DNA of 64,000 nt, from the NCBI GenBank assembly GCA_034927505.1, contig JAYFPY010000030.1, positions 5,488 to 69,487 of the forward strand, read 5' to 3'. Origin of the DNA: RUG100 sp034927505. GTDB lineage: Bacteria; Bacillota; Clostridia; Peptostreptococcales; Anaerovoracaceae. Position 1 is the first letter of the stretch; every line of letters begins with the position of its first letter. Below the pieces are notes generated by a model. The model had not been told where the DNA came from. It worked only from the letters and a program-made list of their open reading frames with translations, and made no database searches. The position numbers and the translations under genes are program-made. This document shows, piece by piece, positions 26,558-34,959 of this stretch.

Positions 26558-27107
26558 AATAAAAAAGCTGGGAGGACTGTTCTGGTCCTTCTTCAAAATA
26601 GGGCTGTTTACTTTCGGCGGCGGCATGGCAATGATACCGCTGATACAACGCGTGACTGTGGATGAAAAGAAATGGCTGGACAATGATGAGATGCTGGACT
26701 GCATCACCGTCAGCCAGTCTATGCCGGGGGTCATCGCAGTCAATGCGGCCACTTACATAGGAAAGAGGACGGGCGGTACGGCGGGAGCGGTGGCCGCTAC
26801 TCTTGGCGTGGTGCTGCCTTCATTCGTTATCATTGCTGCAGTTGTGGGTATCCTGGGAAATATCGAAGACAATAAATATGTAGAAGGAGCCTTTAGGGGG
26901 ATCAAAGCAGCGATCTGCGGTCTGATTGCTGTTGCCTGCATCCGTCTGGGAAAGCAGTCTTTTACCGACTGGTTCGGATGGGCTCTGGGAATAGGCGCCT
27001 TTGTGCTGGTGGTGTTTGTAAAGCTGACGGCAGTCTGGGTCGTTATTGGCGGTGCAGTGCTGGGAATAATATATACCATGGCGGAAAGGCACGGCGACAG
27101 ATCATGA
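26544..27107 (+). CDS. Chromate transporter family, half-protein 1
   Basis: A 187-residue membrane protein of the short (single-domain) CHR family. The signature FFKIGLFTFGGGMAMIPLIQR is at the N terminus, followed by SQSMPGVIAVNAATYIGKRTGG and about five to six helices. Short CHR proteins work as pairs encoded side by side, as here. The family includes chromate/sulfate exporters, but in strict anaerobes the true substrate is uncertain. It overlaps the proS end by 14 bases and the second half by four bases (ATGA), which implies tight co-translation. Confidence 0.88.
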   Translation: MMKNKIKKLGGLFWSFFKIGLFTFGGGMAMIPLIQRVTVDEKKWLDNDEMLDCITVSQSMPGVIAVNAATYIGKRTGGTAGAVAATLGVVLPSFVIIAAVVGILGNIEDNKYVEGAFRGIKAAICGLIAVACIRLGKQSFTDWFGWALGIGAFVLVVFVKLTAVWVVIGGAVLGIIYTMAERHGDRS

Positions 27108-27637
27108 TAGAACTGTTCATCATGTTTTTCAGGATAGGGCTTTTCAGCTATGGCGGCGGCATGGCAATGCTGCCTTTGATATTCCAGAGCGTACAGGACT
27201 TTGGGATCATGACCGGCAGCCAGTTTTCGGATCTGGTAGCTATTTCACAAGTGACGCCGGGACCGATAGCGGTCAACGCAGCGACATTTGTGGGCCTGAA
27301 GTATGCAGGCCTGGGCGGTGCGGCTGTTGCGACCCTGGGAGTGATACTGCCTTCATTCATAGTGATGCTGATCGTGATGAGATTCATGGACAGGTACTAT
27401 GACAGCATCGGAGTACAAGGCGCCCTGAAGGGGATGAAGCCTGTAGTAGTGGGCCTGATCTCGGCGGCAGTAGTATTTGTTGCAGAAACTACGTTTACAT
27501 TTCAGTTGAAAACAGATAATATAATAATGACAGCAATGCTGATCGCAACAGTTGTACTGGCCGGAAGATTTAAAGTAAGCCCCATCCGGCTGACTATCGG
27601 GATGGGAGTTATAGGAGCGTTTACATTATGTGGGTAG
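27104..27637 (+). CDS. Chromate transporter family, half-protein 2
   Basis: A 177-residue partner of the previous protein. It carries the same signature, FFRIGLFSYGGGMAMLPLI, then SQVTPGPIAVNAATFVGLKYAG. The start ATG overlaps the stop of half 1, which is why the longer upstream reading frame is rejected. The two halves probably insert in opposite orientation to make the active transporter, as shown for other paired CHR proteins. Its end overlaps the Nudix gene start by ten bases. Confidence 0.88.
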   Translation: MIELFIMFFRIGLFSYGGGMAMLPLIFQSVQDFGIMTGSQFSDLVAISQVTPGPIAVNAATFVGLKYAGLGGAAVATLGVILPSFIVMLIVMRFMDRYYDSIGVQGALKGMKPVVVGLISAAVVFVAETTFTFQLKTDNIIMTAMLIATVVLAGRFKVSPIRLTIGMGVIGAFTLCG

Positions 27638-28086
27638 GTGGAGTACGGGTAGTGATATTCGATGAGGAAATGAGACTGCTGATGGTGCGGCAGCACCATG
27701 AAGGCCGCGACATATGGATGGTGCCGGGAGGCGCTATAGAAGATGGCGAGACCGCGCGGGTCGCAGCAGTGCGGGAAGTCAAAGAAGAGACCGGACTGGA
27801 AATAAAGGTTGACCGCATGATATGGCACATCGAAGAGGTAAGCAAAAAAAGAGGACAGCGTTTTGTGAATTACTTCGGCGCGGAAATAATCGGAGGCCAT
27901 GCGGCCCTGGGAGAAGATCCGGAGTTTGATGAAGAGCACCAGGTGCTGAGAGAACTGCGGTTCATGTCCAGAGAAGAAATCATATCTCTGTCAGAAAAGG
28001 TTTATCCTTCAGCGCTGAAGGATGAGATATGGAAACTGGCAGACGGAGATCTGAAGGGTTATGACGCATTTCAGGTCAGAGAATAA
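27628..28086 (+). CDS. Nudix hydrolase
   Basis: A 152-residue pyrophosphohydrolase. The Nudix box runs G-G-A-I-E-D-G-E through REVKEETGL at ~32-54 and fits GX5EX7REUXEEXGU fully. Substrate (nucleoside diphosphate derivative) cannot be assigned. The start overlaps the chromate transporter end; AGGAG lies about eight bases upstream inside that gene. It is co-transcribed with the cyclophilin gene 17 bases downstream. Confidence 0.88.
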   Translation: MWVGGVRVVIFDEEMRLLMVRQHHEGRDIWMVPGGAIEDGETARVAAVREVKEETGLEIKVDRMIWHIEEVSKKRGQRFVNYFGAEIIGGHAALGEDPEFDEEHQVLRELRFMSREEIISLSEKVYPSALKDEIWKLADGDLKGYDAFQVRE

Positions 28087-28103
28087 AAAGGAGAAAAAAC
28101 AAC

Positions 28104-28586
28104 ATGAAGAAATTTATTATTGAAATGGAAAACGGCGATGTGATGAAGGGCGAACTATATCCGGACATCGCGCCGAAGACAGTAGAAAACTTTGAAAAGC
28201 TGGCAAACGACGGGTTCTACGACGGGCTTATATTTCACAGAGTGATCCCCGGTTTCATGATCCAGGGCGGATGCCCGGACGGAACAGGCATGGGCGGCCC
28301 CGGCTGGTCCATCGAAGGTGAATTTGAAGACAACGGTATCGACAATGATATCAAACATACAAGAGGAGTTCTATCAATGGCAAGAGCAATGAATCCGAAT
28401 TCAGCAGGATCACAGTTCTTTGTCATGGTGGCGGATTCTCCTCATCTGGACGGACAGTACGCCGCTTTCGGTAAAGTGACTGACGGGATCGAAGCAGCTG
28501 ACAAAATAGTCAGCGTCAAGACCGGCATGAACGACAAACCGAAGGAAGATCAGATAATGAAGAAAGTTACAGTGACAGAAGAATAA
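28104..28586 (+). CDS. Peptidyl-prolyl cis-trans isomerase, cyclophilin type
   Basis: A 160-residue cytoplasmic cyclophilin. The catalytic core FHRVIPGFMIQGGCPDGTGMGGPG contains the Arg and Phe of the active site (given here by key residues R-x-x-x-x-F-M-x-Q-G-G); ANSAGSQFF-type sequence MNPNSAGSQFFVMV and the Trp-to-His variant SPHLDGQYAAFGKV are present. The His in place of the cyclosporin-binding Trp is usual in bacteria. The SD is AAGGAG. It is the last gene of the long carD operon and is followed by a strong terminator. Confidence 0.95.
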   Translation: MKKFIIEMENGDVMKGELYPDIAPKTVENFEKLANDGFYDGLIFHRVIPGFMIQGGCPDGTGMGGPGWSIEGEFEDNGIDNDIKHTRGVLSMARAMNPNSAGSQFFVMVADSPHLDGQYAAFGKVTDGIEAADKIVSVKTGMNDKPKEDQIMKKVTVTEE

Positions 28587-28607
28587 TATAACTTATCCTT
28601 TCTATGG

Positions 28608-28650
28608 AACCGCCGTTTCCCGCCTGAAAAGGCAGGGGCGGCGGTTTTAT
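28608..28650 (+). terminator. Terminator after the cyclophilin gene
   Basis: AACCGCCG pairs with CGGCGGTT (28639-28646), with an inner GC-rich hairpin, then TTTTAT. Confidence 0.8.
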
Positions 28651-28662
28651 TCTGCGAATGCA

Positions 28663-28676
28663 TGAAACCGGTTACA
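28663..28676. promoter_or_regulatory. Putative LacI-type operator upstream of the repressor gene
   Basis: TGAAACCGGTTACA differs in one base from the perfect palindrome TGTAACCGGTTACA found at 30924. The central CpG palindrome AACCGGTT is typical for LacI/GalR operators. It lies 18 bases upstream of the predicted -35. Confidence 0.65.
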
Positions 28677-28693
28677 TCTATTTGAAAAAAATG

Positions 28694-28722
28694 TTGAAAA
28701 ACATTACATAAAGTGGGATAAT
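28694..28722 (+). promoter_or_regulatory. Predicted promoter of the LacI-type repressor gene
   Basis: TTGAAA, 17 bases, GATAAT; a second TATAAT lies at 28729-28734. Confidence 0.55.
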
Positions 28723-28757
28723 AATAAGTATAATATTCTGAAAAAAAGGCGGGAATC

Positions 28758-29774
28758 ATGAATATACGAGAAATCGCTAAAAAAGCCGGTGTTTCTGTTG
28801 CAACAGTATCAAGAGTATTGAATCATCCCGACGCCGTAGCAAAGAATACCAAAGACAAAATAGAAAAAATAATCGCGGAGGAAGAATATACTCCCAACTG
28901 GTTTGCCAGGAGCCTGAATTTCAACAGAACAGGGTCGATCGGGCTGATGATACCTCACATCCTCAACCCGGTATATATGGAGATGGCAAAAGGCGTGGAG
29001 GATGTAGCTTATCAAAAAGGGTACATTACGTTTATGTGCAATGCTGAAAATGACAGAGAAAAAGAAAAAGCATACCTGGCGCAGATGATCAGGAGAAGAG
29101 TAGACGGGATCGTAATGATTTCTTCGACGCTGGAAAAAGAAGACTATGACCGGGTAAAAGAAAAGAATATCCCGGTAGTTCTTGTAGGCGGGAACAAATC
29201 CAACCCGGGGTTCAGCTGTGTGAGGATAGACTGTGAAGCTGCAGCAAAAGAGGCTACGAAGCATATGATAGATATCGGATACAGGAAGGTAGCAATGTTC
29301 TGCAGCAAGACAGATACATTCGACAACAGAGACAAGATCGTGGGATACAGAGAGGCTTTTAAAGAAGCCGGGGTAAAGATAAGAGAAGAATACATAAAGA
29401 GAATAGATGACACTGTAGAGGATGGGTATCTTGCAGCAAAAAAAATGGTGGAGAAGAAGGGCGGACCGCATGCTATATTTGCCACCAGCGATAATATGGC
29501 TTTCGGCGTCATGGATGCTGTGAAGGACCAGGGCCTGCGTATACCGGAGGATGTTGCAGTAATAGGATTCGACAATATTAAACTTTCGAATCTGGTAGAA
29601 CCGAAGTTGAGCACAGTAGATGTTCCTCTGCATAAAATGGGGGTGTACGGTGCCAGACTGCTTCTGGATATAATAGAGGACGGCAATAGCGAGACCCGGG
29701 ACATAATACTGCAGACTAAATTAAAAATCAGAAAATCATGCGGTCATAAAGAAAGAATAGGAGAAATGTTTTGA
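28758..29774 (+). CDS. LacI/GalR-family transcriptional repressor
   Basis: A 338-residue regulator. The N-terminal helix-turn-helix NIREIAKKAGVSVATVSRVLNHP (1-24 in two pieces) with the hinge helix NWFARSLNFNRTGSIGLMIP is classical. The periplasmic-binding-like ligand domain (~58-330) has KRIDDTVEDGY, AIFATSDNMAFGVMDAVKDQGLRIPEDVAVIGFDN. The gene is followed at once by the flavin oxidoreductase gene (TGA/TTG overlap) and then by the amidase-preTA unit. Two copies of one palindrome lie before its own gene and over the next promoter, so it probably controls itself and the nucleobase-type catabolic genes. The ligand is unknown. Confidence 0.92.
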   Translation: MNIREIAKKAGVSVATVSRVLNHPDAVAKNTKDKIEKIIAEEEYTPNWFARSLNFNRTGSIGLMIPHILNPVYMEMAKGVEDVAYQKGYITFMCNAENDREKEKAYLAQMIRRRVDGIVMISSTLEKEDYDRVKEKNIPVVLVGGNKSNPGFSCVRIDCEAAAKEATKHMIDIGYRKVAMFCSKTDTFDNRDKIVGYREAFKEAGVKIREEYIKRIDDTVEDGYLAAKKMVEKKGGPHAIFATSDNMAFGVMDAVKDQGLRIPEDVAVIGFDNIKLSNLVEPKLSTVDVPLHKMGVYGARLLLDIIEDGNSETRDIILQTKLKIRKSCGHKERIGEMF

Positions 29775-30883
29775 GTGTAAAATCGAACTATCTTGGTCTG
29801 GAACTGGAGAACCCGGTGATCATATCCGCCGGTCCCTGGAGCAGAGACGGCAGGAGCATCCTGAAGTGTTTCGAGTCGGGAGCTGCTGCAGTGGTAACGG
29901 AAAGCATAATCAGCGATACACTGCTGGATGTCAGACCCAGAGTGGCTTACAACGGGAGCGGAGCTTCCAACATCAGATTATATTCTGATGTACAGATAGA
30001 AGGATGGGAGCGGGAGATGGCTATTGCAAAGAGTGGAGGCGGCAAAGTTATTGCCAGTGTTTCTGCCCACACCCCGTCGGAGATCGCTTATCTGGCGACT
30101 AAACTGGAAAAGTACGGGGCGGATGCCATTGAACTCAGTGTGTCCAATCCCATGAGGGAAAGTCTGGAAGTAATGGCCAGCGACCCGGAGATCATATACG
30201 ATATGACAAAGGAAGTCGTGGATAATATAAAAATACCGGTGGCTGTAAAGTTGTCCCAGAACACGACAAATATTTCTGCAGTTGCAAAGGCCGCTAAAGA
30301 GGCGGGAGCCGGAGGCGTCAGCGCGATCAATACAGTAAGATGCATTCTTGGAGTGGATCTGGAAGAAAGAAAGCCGCTGCTGGGTACATACGGAGGGTAT
30401 TCCGGTTCGCCGATCAAACCGCTGGGGCTGGCAAGCATAGCGACTATTGCTCAGACAGTGGACATACCTCTCAGCGGCATCGGAGGGATCAGTGATTTCA
30501 GAGATGCTCTCGAATACATCATGCTGGGGGCCGGGTCTGTTCAGGTAGGGACGGCCATGATGGTAGAAGGTCCGGAAAGGATCAAGGCGATAATTGCCGG
30601 AATAGATGCATGGTGCACCGGCAGACAGATAGACGATGTGTCGCAGATATGCGGTGCTGCTCTTGACAATCTCAGATCATTCGACGAGATGAAGATAGAG
30701 CCGGCCACAAGCACAGTGCAGAGCGTGCCGTGTACTGTGGACTGTGAAAAATGCATCAGATCATGCATATATGAAGCCATAAGCAAGGAAGCAGGCAGTA
30801 TAAAAGTCGACAAAAAACTATGTACCGGATGCGGTCTGTGCACATTTGTGTGTCCGACGCAAAAGTTGCGCCTTGAATGGTAA
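29771..30883 (+). CDS. Dihydroorotate/dihydropyrimidine dehydrogenase-like flavoprotein with a ferredoxin tail
   Basis: A 370-residue protein. Residues ~1-295 form a DHOD-type TIM barrel for FMN (NPVIISAGPWSRDGRS, VAVKLSQNTTN, SAINTVRC, PLSGIGGISDFRDALEYIMLGAGSVQVGTAMM). The C terminus has Fe-S cysteines in two clusters, CTVDCEKCIRSC and CTGCGLCTFVC. It is a paralogue of PreA in the next operon. Where PreA has NFSCPQ with the catalytic Cys, this protein has SVSNPM, so the usual general base is replaced by Asn. The start is TTG overlapping the repressor stop, with AGGAGA six bases upstream. Substrate unknown; genomic setting suggests a related cyclic amide or imide. Confidence 0.82.
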   Translation: MSVKSNYLGLELENPVIISAGPWSRDGRSILKCFESGAAAVVTESIISDTLLDVRPRVAYNGSGASNIRLYSDVQIEGWEREMAIAKSGGGKVIASVSAHTPSEIAYLATKLEKYGADAIELSVSNPMRESLEVMASDPEIIYDMTKEVVDNIKIPVAVKLSQNTTNISAVAKAAKEAGAGGVSAINTVRCILGVDLEERKPLLGTYGGYSGSPIKPLGLASIATIAQTVDIPLSGIGGISDFRDALEYIMLGAGSVQVGTAMMVEGPERIKAIIAGIDAWCTGRQIDDVSQICGAALDNLRSFDEMKIEPATSTVQSVPCTVDCEKCIRSCIYEAISKEAGSIKVDKKLCTGCGLCTFVCPTQKLRLEW

Positions 30884-30890
30884 AATACTC

Positions 30891-30918
30891 TTGCAATTTT
30901 CAGAAAACGCGTTATAAT
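30891..30918 (+). promoter_or_regulatory. Promoter of the amidase-preTA operon
   Basis: TTGCAA (30891-30896), 16 bases, TATAAT (30913-30918). The operator at 30924-30937 covers the expected transcription start. Confidence 0.7.
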
Positions 30919-30923
30919 AAAAA

Positions 30924-30937
30924 TGTAACCGGTTACA
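30924..30937. promoter_or_regulatory. Perfect 14-bp operator palindrome, probable LacI-family site
   Basis: TGTAACCGGTTACA is a perfect inverted repeat placed five bases after the -10, where binding would block initiation. A near copy is upstream of the LacI-type gene. Confidence 0.75.
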
Positions 30938-31018
30938 CTCCGGTGATATCAATAAAATCCATATGACTCAGTCAACTATAATCAATAAATATATATTTTT
31001 ATAAAGGAGGACGACAAT

Positions 31019-32290
31019 ATGTATAAAGCAGATGCAAAGAGAATGGAAGACAAAATCAAGACATTCTCAAAATACGGTGACGCAGGACACGGCGGGATCA
31101 CAAGGTATTCACTGTCACCTCAGGCTCACCTGGCAAGAGATGAATTTGTTAAAAGAATGAAGGCAGCAGGCGCTGAGATCACTACAGACGACCTGGCGTG
31201 CATCCAGGCAACTTTACCGGGCAGCGATCCAAATGCAAAGAGGATCGTAATGCAGTCACACTGCGACTCTGTAAAGAACGGCGGAAACTATGACGGCATA
31301 TACGGCGTTATGACAGCAATGGAAGTTCTTGAATGTATGGCAACTCAGAACATACCTCACAAACATCCTTTCACAGCACAGGTAACTACAAATGAAGAAG
31401 GATCGCTTTATCCTCCTGCAATGATGGTTTCGGGAATAATCTGCAACGATCTGATCCCGGCCGGACTGGCTAAGAATTTCAGATATGATGACATGATGGC
31501 TGTCAAGGCCATGGAAGACGGATTTGCTCCGACATTCGGAGAAGCTCTGGCACAGAGCCCGTACAAAGGCGACAAGAAGAACAGACTCAATGCAGATGAT
31601 TACTGTGCAATGATCGAAGCTCATATCGAACAGGGACCTATCCTGGAAGACAACGGAAATGAAGTCGGAGCTGTACAGTGTGTACTGGGCATGTTCAACT
31701 ATTCGCTGATATTCAAAGGATTTGCAGCCCATGCAGGTACATTCCCAATGGACAAGAGACATGATGCGCTTCATGCCGCAGCAGAAGCACTCTGCTATCT
31801 GCACAAGGAAGTCGACAAACTGGGACATCCTGAACTGGTCTACACAACAGGAGAAATCTATTGTCATCCATGCGTTCATACAGTAATCCCTGATGAAGTG
31901 GAATTCTCGCTGGACGTAAGACATGAAGATCCAAAGGTGCTGGAAAAAGTAATGAATATCGTTAAAGATATAGCCACAAAGAAGTGGGCAAAATGCGACT
32001 GTGAAATCAGAGAAAACTGGAAGAGAGATACAGTTTACTGGGACAAGAATCTGGTTGGATTCGTAGAAGATGCCTGCAAGGAAGCAGGAGTCAAATGGCA
32101 GAAGATCAACTCGGGCGCAGGTCATGATGCACAGTTCTTCTCATATATGATGCCTACAACAATGATATTTATCAGATCTGAAAAAGGTCTTTCCCACTGT
32201 GAACCTGAACATTCTTCAGTAGAAGACTGTACGGCAGGTGCAACAGTTGCTTTGAATGCTGTTCTGAAAGCAGACGCATTCTACGACTGA
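31019..32290 (+). CDS. M20-family Zn-dependent amidase (N-carbamoyl-amino acid / allantoate type)
   Basis: A 423-residue enzyme of the hydantoinase/carbamoylase group, cleaving an N-carbamoyl (ureido) group to give CO2, ammonia and an amino acid. Metal ligands and catalytic residues are all in place: MQSHCDSV (His), YDGIYGV (Asp), TTNEEGSLYPP (Glu-Glu), AHIEQGPILED and the C-terminal SHCEPEHSS (His). The dimerisation/lid domain is at ~215-330. The SD is AAAGGAGG. The likely roles are beta-ureidopropionase in reductive pyrimidine breakdown or allantoate amidohydrolase. The neighbours PreT and PreA favour the former. The dihydropyrimidinase expected between them is not in the window. Confidence 0.88.
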   Translation: MYKADAKRMEDKIKTFSKYGDAGHGGITRYSLSPQAHLARDEFVKRMKAAGAEITTDDLACIQATLPGSDPNAKRIVMQSHCDSVKNGGNYDGIYGVMTAMEVLECMATQNIPHKHPFTAQVTTNEEGSLYPPAMMVSGIICNDLIPAGLAKNFRYDDMMAVKAMEDGFAPTFGEALAQSPYKGDKKNRLNADDYCAMIEAHIEQGPILEDNGNEVGAVQCVLGMFNYSLIFKGFAAHAGTFPMDKRHDALHAAAEALCYLHKEVDKLGHPELVYTTGEIYCHPCVHTVIPDEVEFSLDVRHEDPKVLEKVMNIVKDIATKKWAKCDCEIRENWKRDTVYWDKNLVGFVEDACKEAGVKWQKINSGAGHDAQFFSYMMPTTMIFIRSEKGLSHCEPEHSSVEDCTAGATVALNAVLKADAFYD

Positions 32291-32314
32291 TATAAAACAA
32301 GTATACTGAATACC

Positions 32315-32356
32315 GGACCGGCGAGATCATAAACTCCCGCCGGCCTGTGTTTTTTG
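32315..32356 (+). terminator. Terminator-like hairpin between the amidase and preT
   Basis: CCGGCGAG pairs with CTC-CGCCGG (loop ~8, one bulge) and is followed by TGTGTTTTTT. It may end most transcripts after the amidase or act as a partial terminator, since no clear second promoter is seen before preT. Confidence 0.65.
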
Positions 32357-32383
32357 CAAAGTATAAAAAAGGAGGAGTAGAAA

Positions 32384-33655
32384 TTGAGTAAAGTAGTAAA
32401 AGCAAAGTACACTGCTGAATCCGAAGCCGGCTTCACACACAGAACGGCTCTGGAAGAGGCGGCAAGATGTTTGCTCTGCCACGATGCGCCTTGCAGCCAG
32501 GGATGCCCGGCTGGAACTGATCCTGGAAAATTCATAAGATCCATCAGGTTCAGAAACGCCAAGGGTGCGGCAGAGACTATCAGAGAAAACAACGCCATGG
32601 GCGGTTCATGCGCAAGAGTATGTCCCTATGACAGACTGTGTGAAGAAGCCTGCAGCAGATGCGGCATAGACAAGCCGATACAGATCGGCAAACTGCAGAG
32701 ATATGCACTGGAGCAGGAAAAGACTTTCAAAATGAAGACACTGAAGGCGCCTTCAAAGAAAAAGAAAGCAACGGTCGCATGCGTTGGGGCGGGCCCCGCA
32801 TCAATGACATGTGCAGCTGAGCTGGCCAAGGAAGGCTACAAAGTCACTGTATTTGACAGAGAAGAAAAAGCAGGCGGAGTGCTGACTTACGGAATAGTTC
32901 CAAGCAGACTGCCGCAGAAGATCGTTGATCAGGATATTGCAGCGGTGAAGGGCCTTGGCGTAAAATTTGTACTGGGCAAGAAAGTTAAACCGGCCGATCT
33001 GGAAGAATTCGATGCAGTGTTCATGGGAACAGGGCTCTGGGCCCCTAAGCTGCCGCCTATAAAGGGTACGAACCTGAAAGGCGTGTATGCGGCAAATGAT
33101 TTTTTGAAGAAGGCAAGAACGAAGAAAGAAAAATTCAAACCCGGCAAAAAAGTTATCGTCATCGGCGGCGGAGATGTTGCTGTCGATTGTGCGGTAACAG
33201 CAAAACTGCTGGGCGCAGATGATGTACGCATTGTGTACAGAAGAACTCTTGAAGAGGCTCCCGGCAACATGGTGGAATTCCAGTATGCTTTGTCGCTGGG
33301 CATCGGCATAACGACAAACATGGCTCCTGCAAGTGTAATGGGCACCAAAAAAGTGGAATTCATGAAATTCAAGGGCAGAGCAAAAGTAACGGAAAAGTCG
33401 GAACTGAAACTGGAAGCTACAACTGTAGTATTCGCAATCGGTCAGGGCGCAGAGGACGTTACGGATCTGGCTCCTGTAAAGCTCAATGAAAAGGGCGGCA
33501 TCAAGGCCACAAAAGCAGGAAAGACAAACAATAAAAAATTCTTTGCCGGAGGCGATATAGCCAATGGCGGCAAGACTGTTGTTGAAGCAGTTGCAGCCGG
33601 GAAAGATGCAGCCGCATCTATCTCGAGTTATCTGGAAAAGAAAGGAGTGAAGTAG
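32384..33655 (+). CDS. preT: Dihydropyrimidine dehydrogenase, NAD/FAD subunit (PreT)
   Basis: A 423-residue FAD- and NAD-binding subunit that passes electrons to or from PreA for reduction of uracil and thymine. The N-terminal Fe-S domain has CLLCHDAPCSQGCPAGTD and CARVCPYDRLCEEAC. FAD motif: CVGAGPASMTCAAELAKEGY; NAD motif: VIGGGDVAVDCAVTAKLLGAD. The end has FAGGDIANGGKTVVEAVAAGKDAA. Translation starts at TTG 32384 behind GGAGGAG. The stop is followed at once by preA. The same fold occurs in glutamate synthase small subunits, but the PreA neighbour settles the call. Confidence 0.92.
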   Translation: MSKVVKAKYTAESEAGFTHRTALEEAARCLLCHDAPCSQGCPAGTDPGKFIRSIRFRNAKGAAETIRENNAMGGSCARVCPYDRLCEEACSRCGIDKPIQIGKLQRYALEQEKTFKMKTLKAPSKKKKATVACVGAGPASMTCAAELAKEGYKVTVFDREEKAGGVLTYGIVPSRLPQKIVDQDIAAVKGLGVKFVLGKKVKPADLEEFDAVFMGTGLWAPKLPPIKGTNLKGVYAANDFLKKARTKKEKFKPGKKVIVIGGGDVAVDCAVTAKLLGADDVRIVYRRTLEEAPGNMVEFQYALSLGIGITTNMAPASVMGTKKVEFMKFKGRAKVTEKSELKLEATTVVFAIGQGAEDVTDLAPVKLNEKGGIKATKAGKTNNKKFFAGGDIANGGKTVVEAVAAGKDAAASISSYLEKKGVK

Positions 33656-33656
33656 G

Positions 33657-34949
33657 ATGGCAGTTAATAAAGATTTATCGATCAAGTACCTGGGAGTAGA
33701 TTGCATGAATCCGTTCTTCCTTTCATCATCGCCGGTAGGCAGCAACTATGAAATGGTTGCAAAATGTTTTGAGAGCGGCTGGGGCGGAGTAATGTACAAG
33801 ACCATAGGTATCTTCGTCGCAGATGAATGCTCACCTAGATTCGACCAGACAAATAAAGAAGGCATTCCTTGGGTGGGATTCAAAAACATGGAACAGATAT
33901 CGGACAAACCGACCGAACTGAACTTTGAAAACATGCACAAGCTGAAGAGAGACTACCCGGATCATGTAATGGTTGCGTCCATAATGGGATCCAGTGAAGA
34001 TGAATGGAAACAGCTTGCAAAGATGAGCGATCAGGCGGGAGCAGATCTTATTGAAGGAAACTTCTCATGTCCTCAGATGACATCCCATGCTATGGGATCA
34101 GATGTAGGGACAAATCCTGATTTGGTCACAAAATACTGCAAGGCAGTAACAGAAGTGACGAACACACCGTTCATCGCGAAGATGACGCCTAACATCACGT
34201 CGATGGAAGTACCTGCAAGGGCGGCTCTTGAAGGAGGCGCAGCGGCAGTATCGGCAATAAACACTATCAAGTCGATCACAAACATCGATTTTGAAAACAT
34301 GACGGCAATGCCTGTGGTAAACGGAAAATCTTCCATATCCGGATATTCCGGAGCAGCAGTAAAACCTATAGCGCTGAGATTCTGCGCACAGGTGCTGCAG
34401 GATGCCAAGATGAATGAACTGGCCAAAAGAAACGGATTCGATTTCGGATACGGCCACGAAATGTCCGGTATAGGCGGGATCGAAACATGGAGAGACTGTG
34501 CTGAATTCCTGGCACTGGGATGCAGAAATCTCCAGGTCACTACAGCGATCATGCAGTACGGATACAGAATAGTGGAAGATATGGCAAACGGTCTCATGCA
34601 TTTCATGGATGAAAGAGGATATAACAAACTGGACGATTTCATAGGAACGGCTATTGGCAATATCATACCGGCTGAAGAACTGGATCGAGACTTTAAGATC
34701 TTCCCTGATTTCAACGAAAGAAAATGCATAGGATGCGGCAGATGTTATGTTTCATGCTATGACGGAGCTCACCAGGCAATAAACTGGAACGAGAAGAGAA
34801 GAAAGCCTGAACTTGATGAAGACAAATGTGTCGGATGTCACCTGTGTCTCAATGTATGTCCTGTACAGGAATGCATAACACCGGGAAAAATCGTCTTCAA
34901 AGAAGGCAAAAAAGAAACAGATATTATTTCAAAGAAACATTACGATTAA
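33657..34949 (+). CDS. preA: Dihydropyrimidine dehydrogenase, FMN/Fe-S subunit (PreA)
   Basis: A 430-residue catalytic subunit. The DHOD-type barrel (~5-330) binds FMN and carries the catalytic Cys in EGNFSCPQMTSHAMG. Further marks are AKMTPNITSM, SAINTIKSI and GIGGIETWRDCAEFLALG. The C-terminal ferredoxin domain has two 4Fe-4S motifs, CIGCGRCYVSC and CVGCHLCLNVC. Together with PreT it reduces uracil/thymine to the dihydro forms, or runs in reverse. It directly follows preT. A terminator hairpin overlaps the end of the convergent MFS gene. Confidence 0.93.
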   Translation: MAVNKDLSIKYLGVDCMNPFFLSSSPVGSNYEMVAKCFESGWGGVMYKTIGIFVADECSPRFDQTNKEGIPWVGFKNMEQISDKPTELNFENMHKLKRDYPDHVMVASIMGSSEDEWKQLAKMSDQAGADLIEGNFSCPQMTSHAMGSDVGTNPDLVTKYCKAVTEVTNTPFIAKMTPNITSMEVPARAALEGGAAAVSAINTIKSITNIDFENMTAMPVVNGKSSISGYSGAAVKPIALRFCAQVLQDAKMNELAKRNGFDFGYGHEMSGIGGIETWRDCAEFLALGCRNLQVTTAIMQYGYRIVEDMANGLMHFMDERGYNKLDDFIGTAIGNIIPAEELDRDFKIFPDFNERKCIGCGRCYVSCYDGAHQAINWNEKRRKPELDEDKCVGCHLCLNVCPVQECITPGKIVFKEGKKETDIISKKHYD

Positions 34950-34959
34950 TATTGTAACC

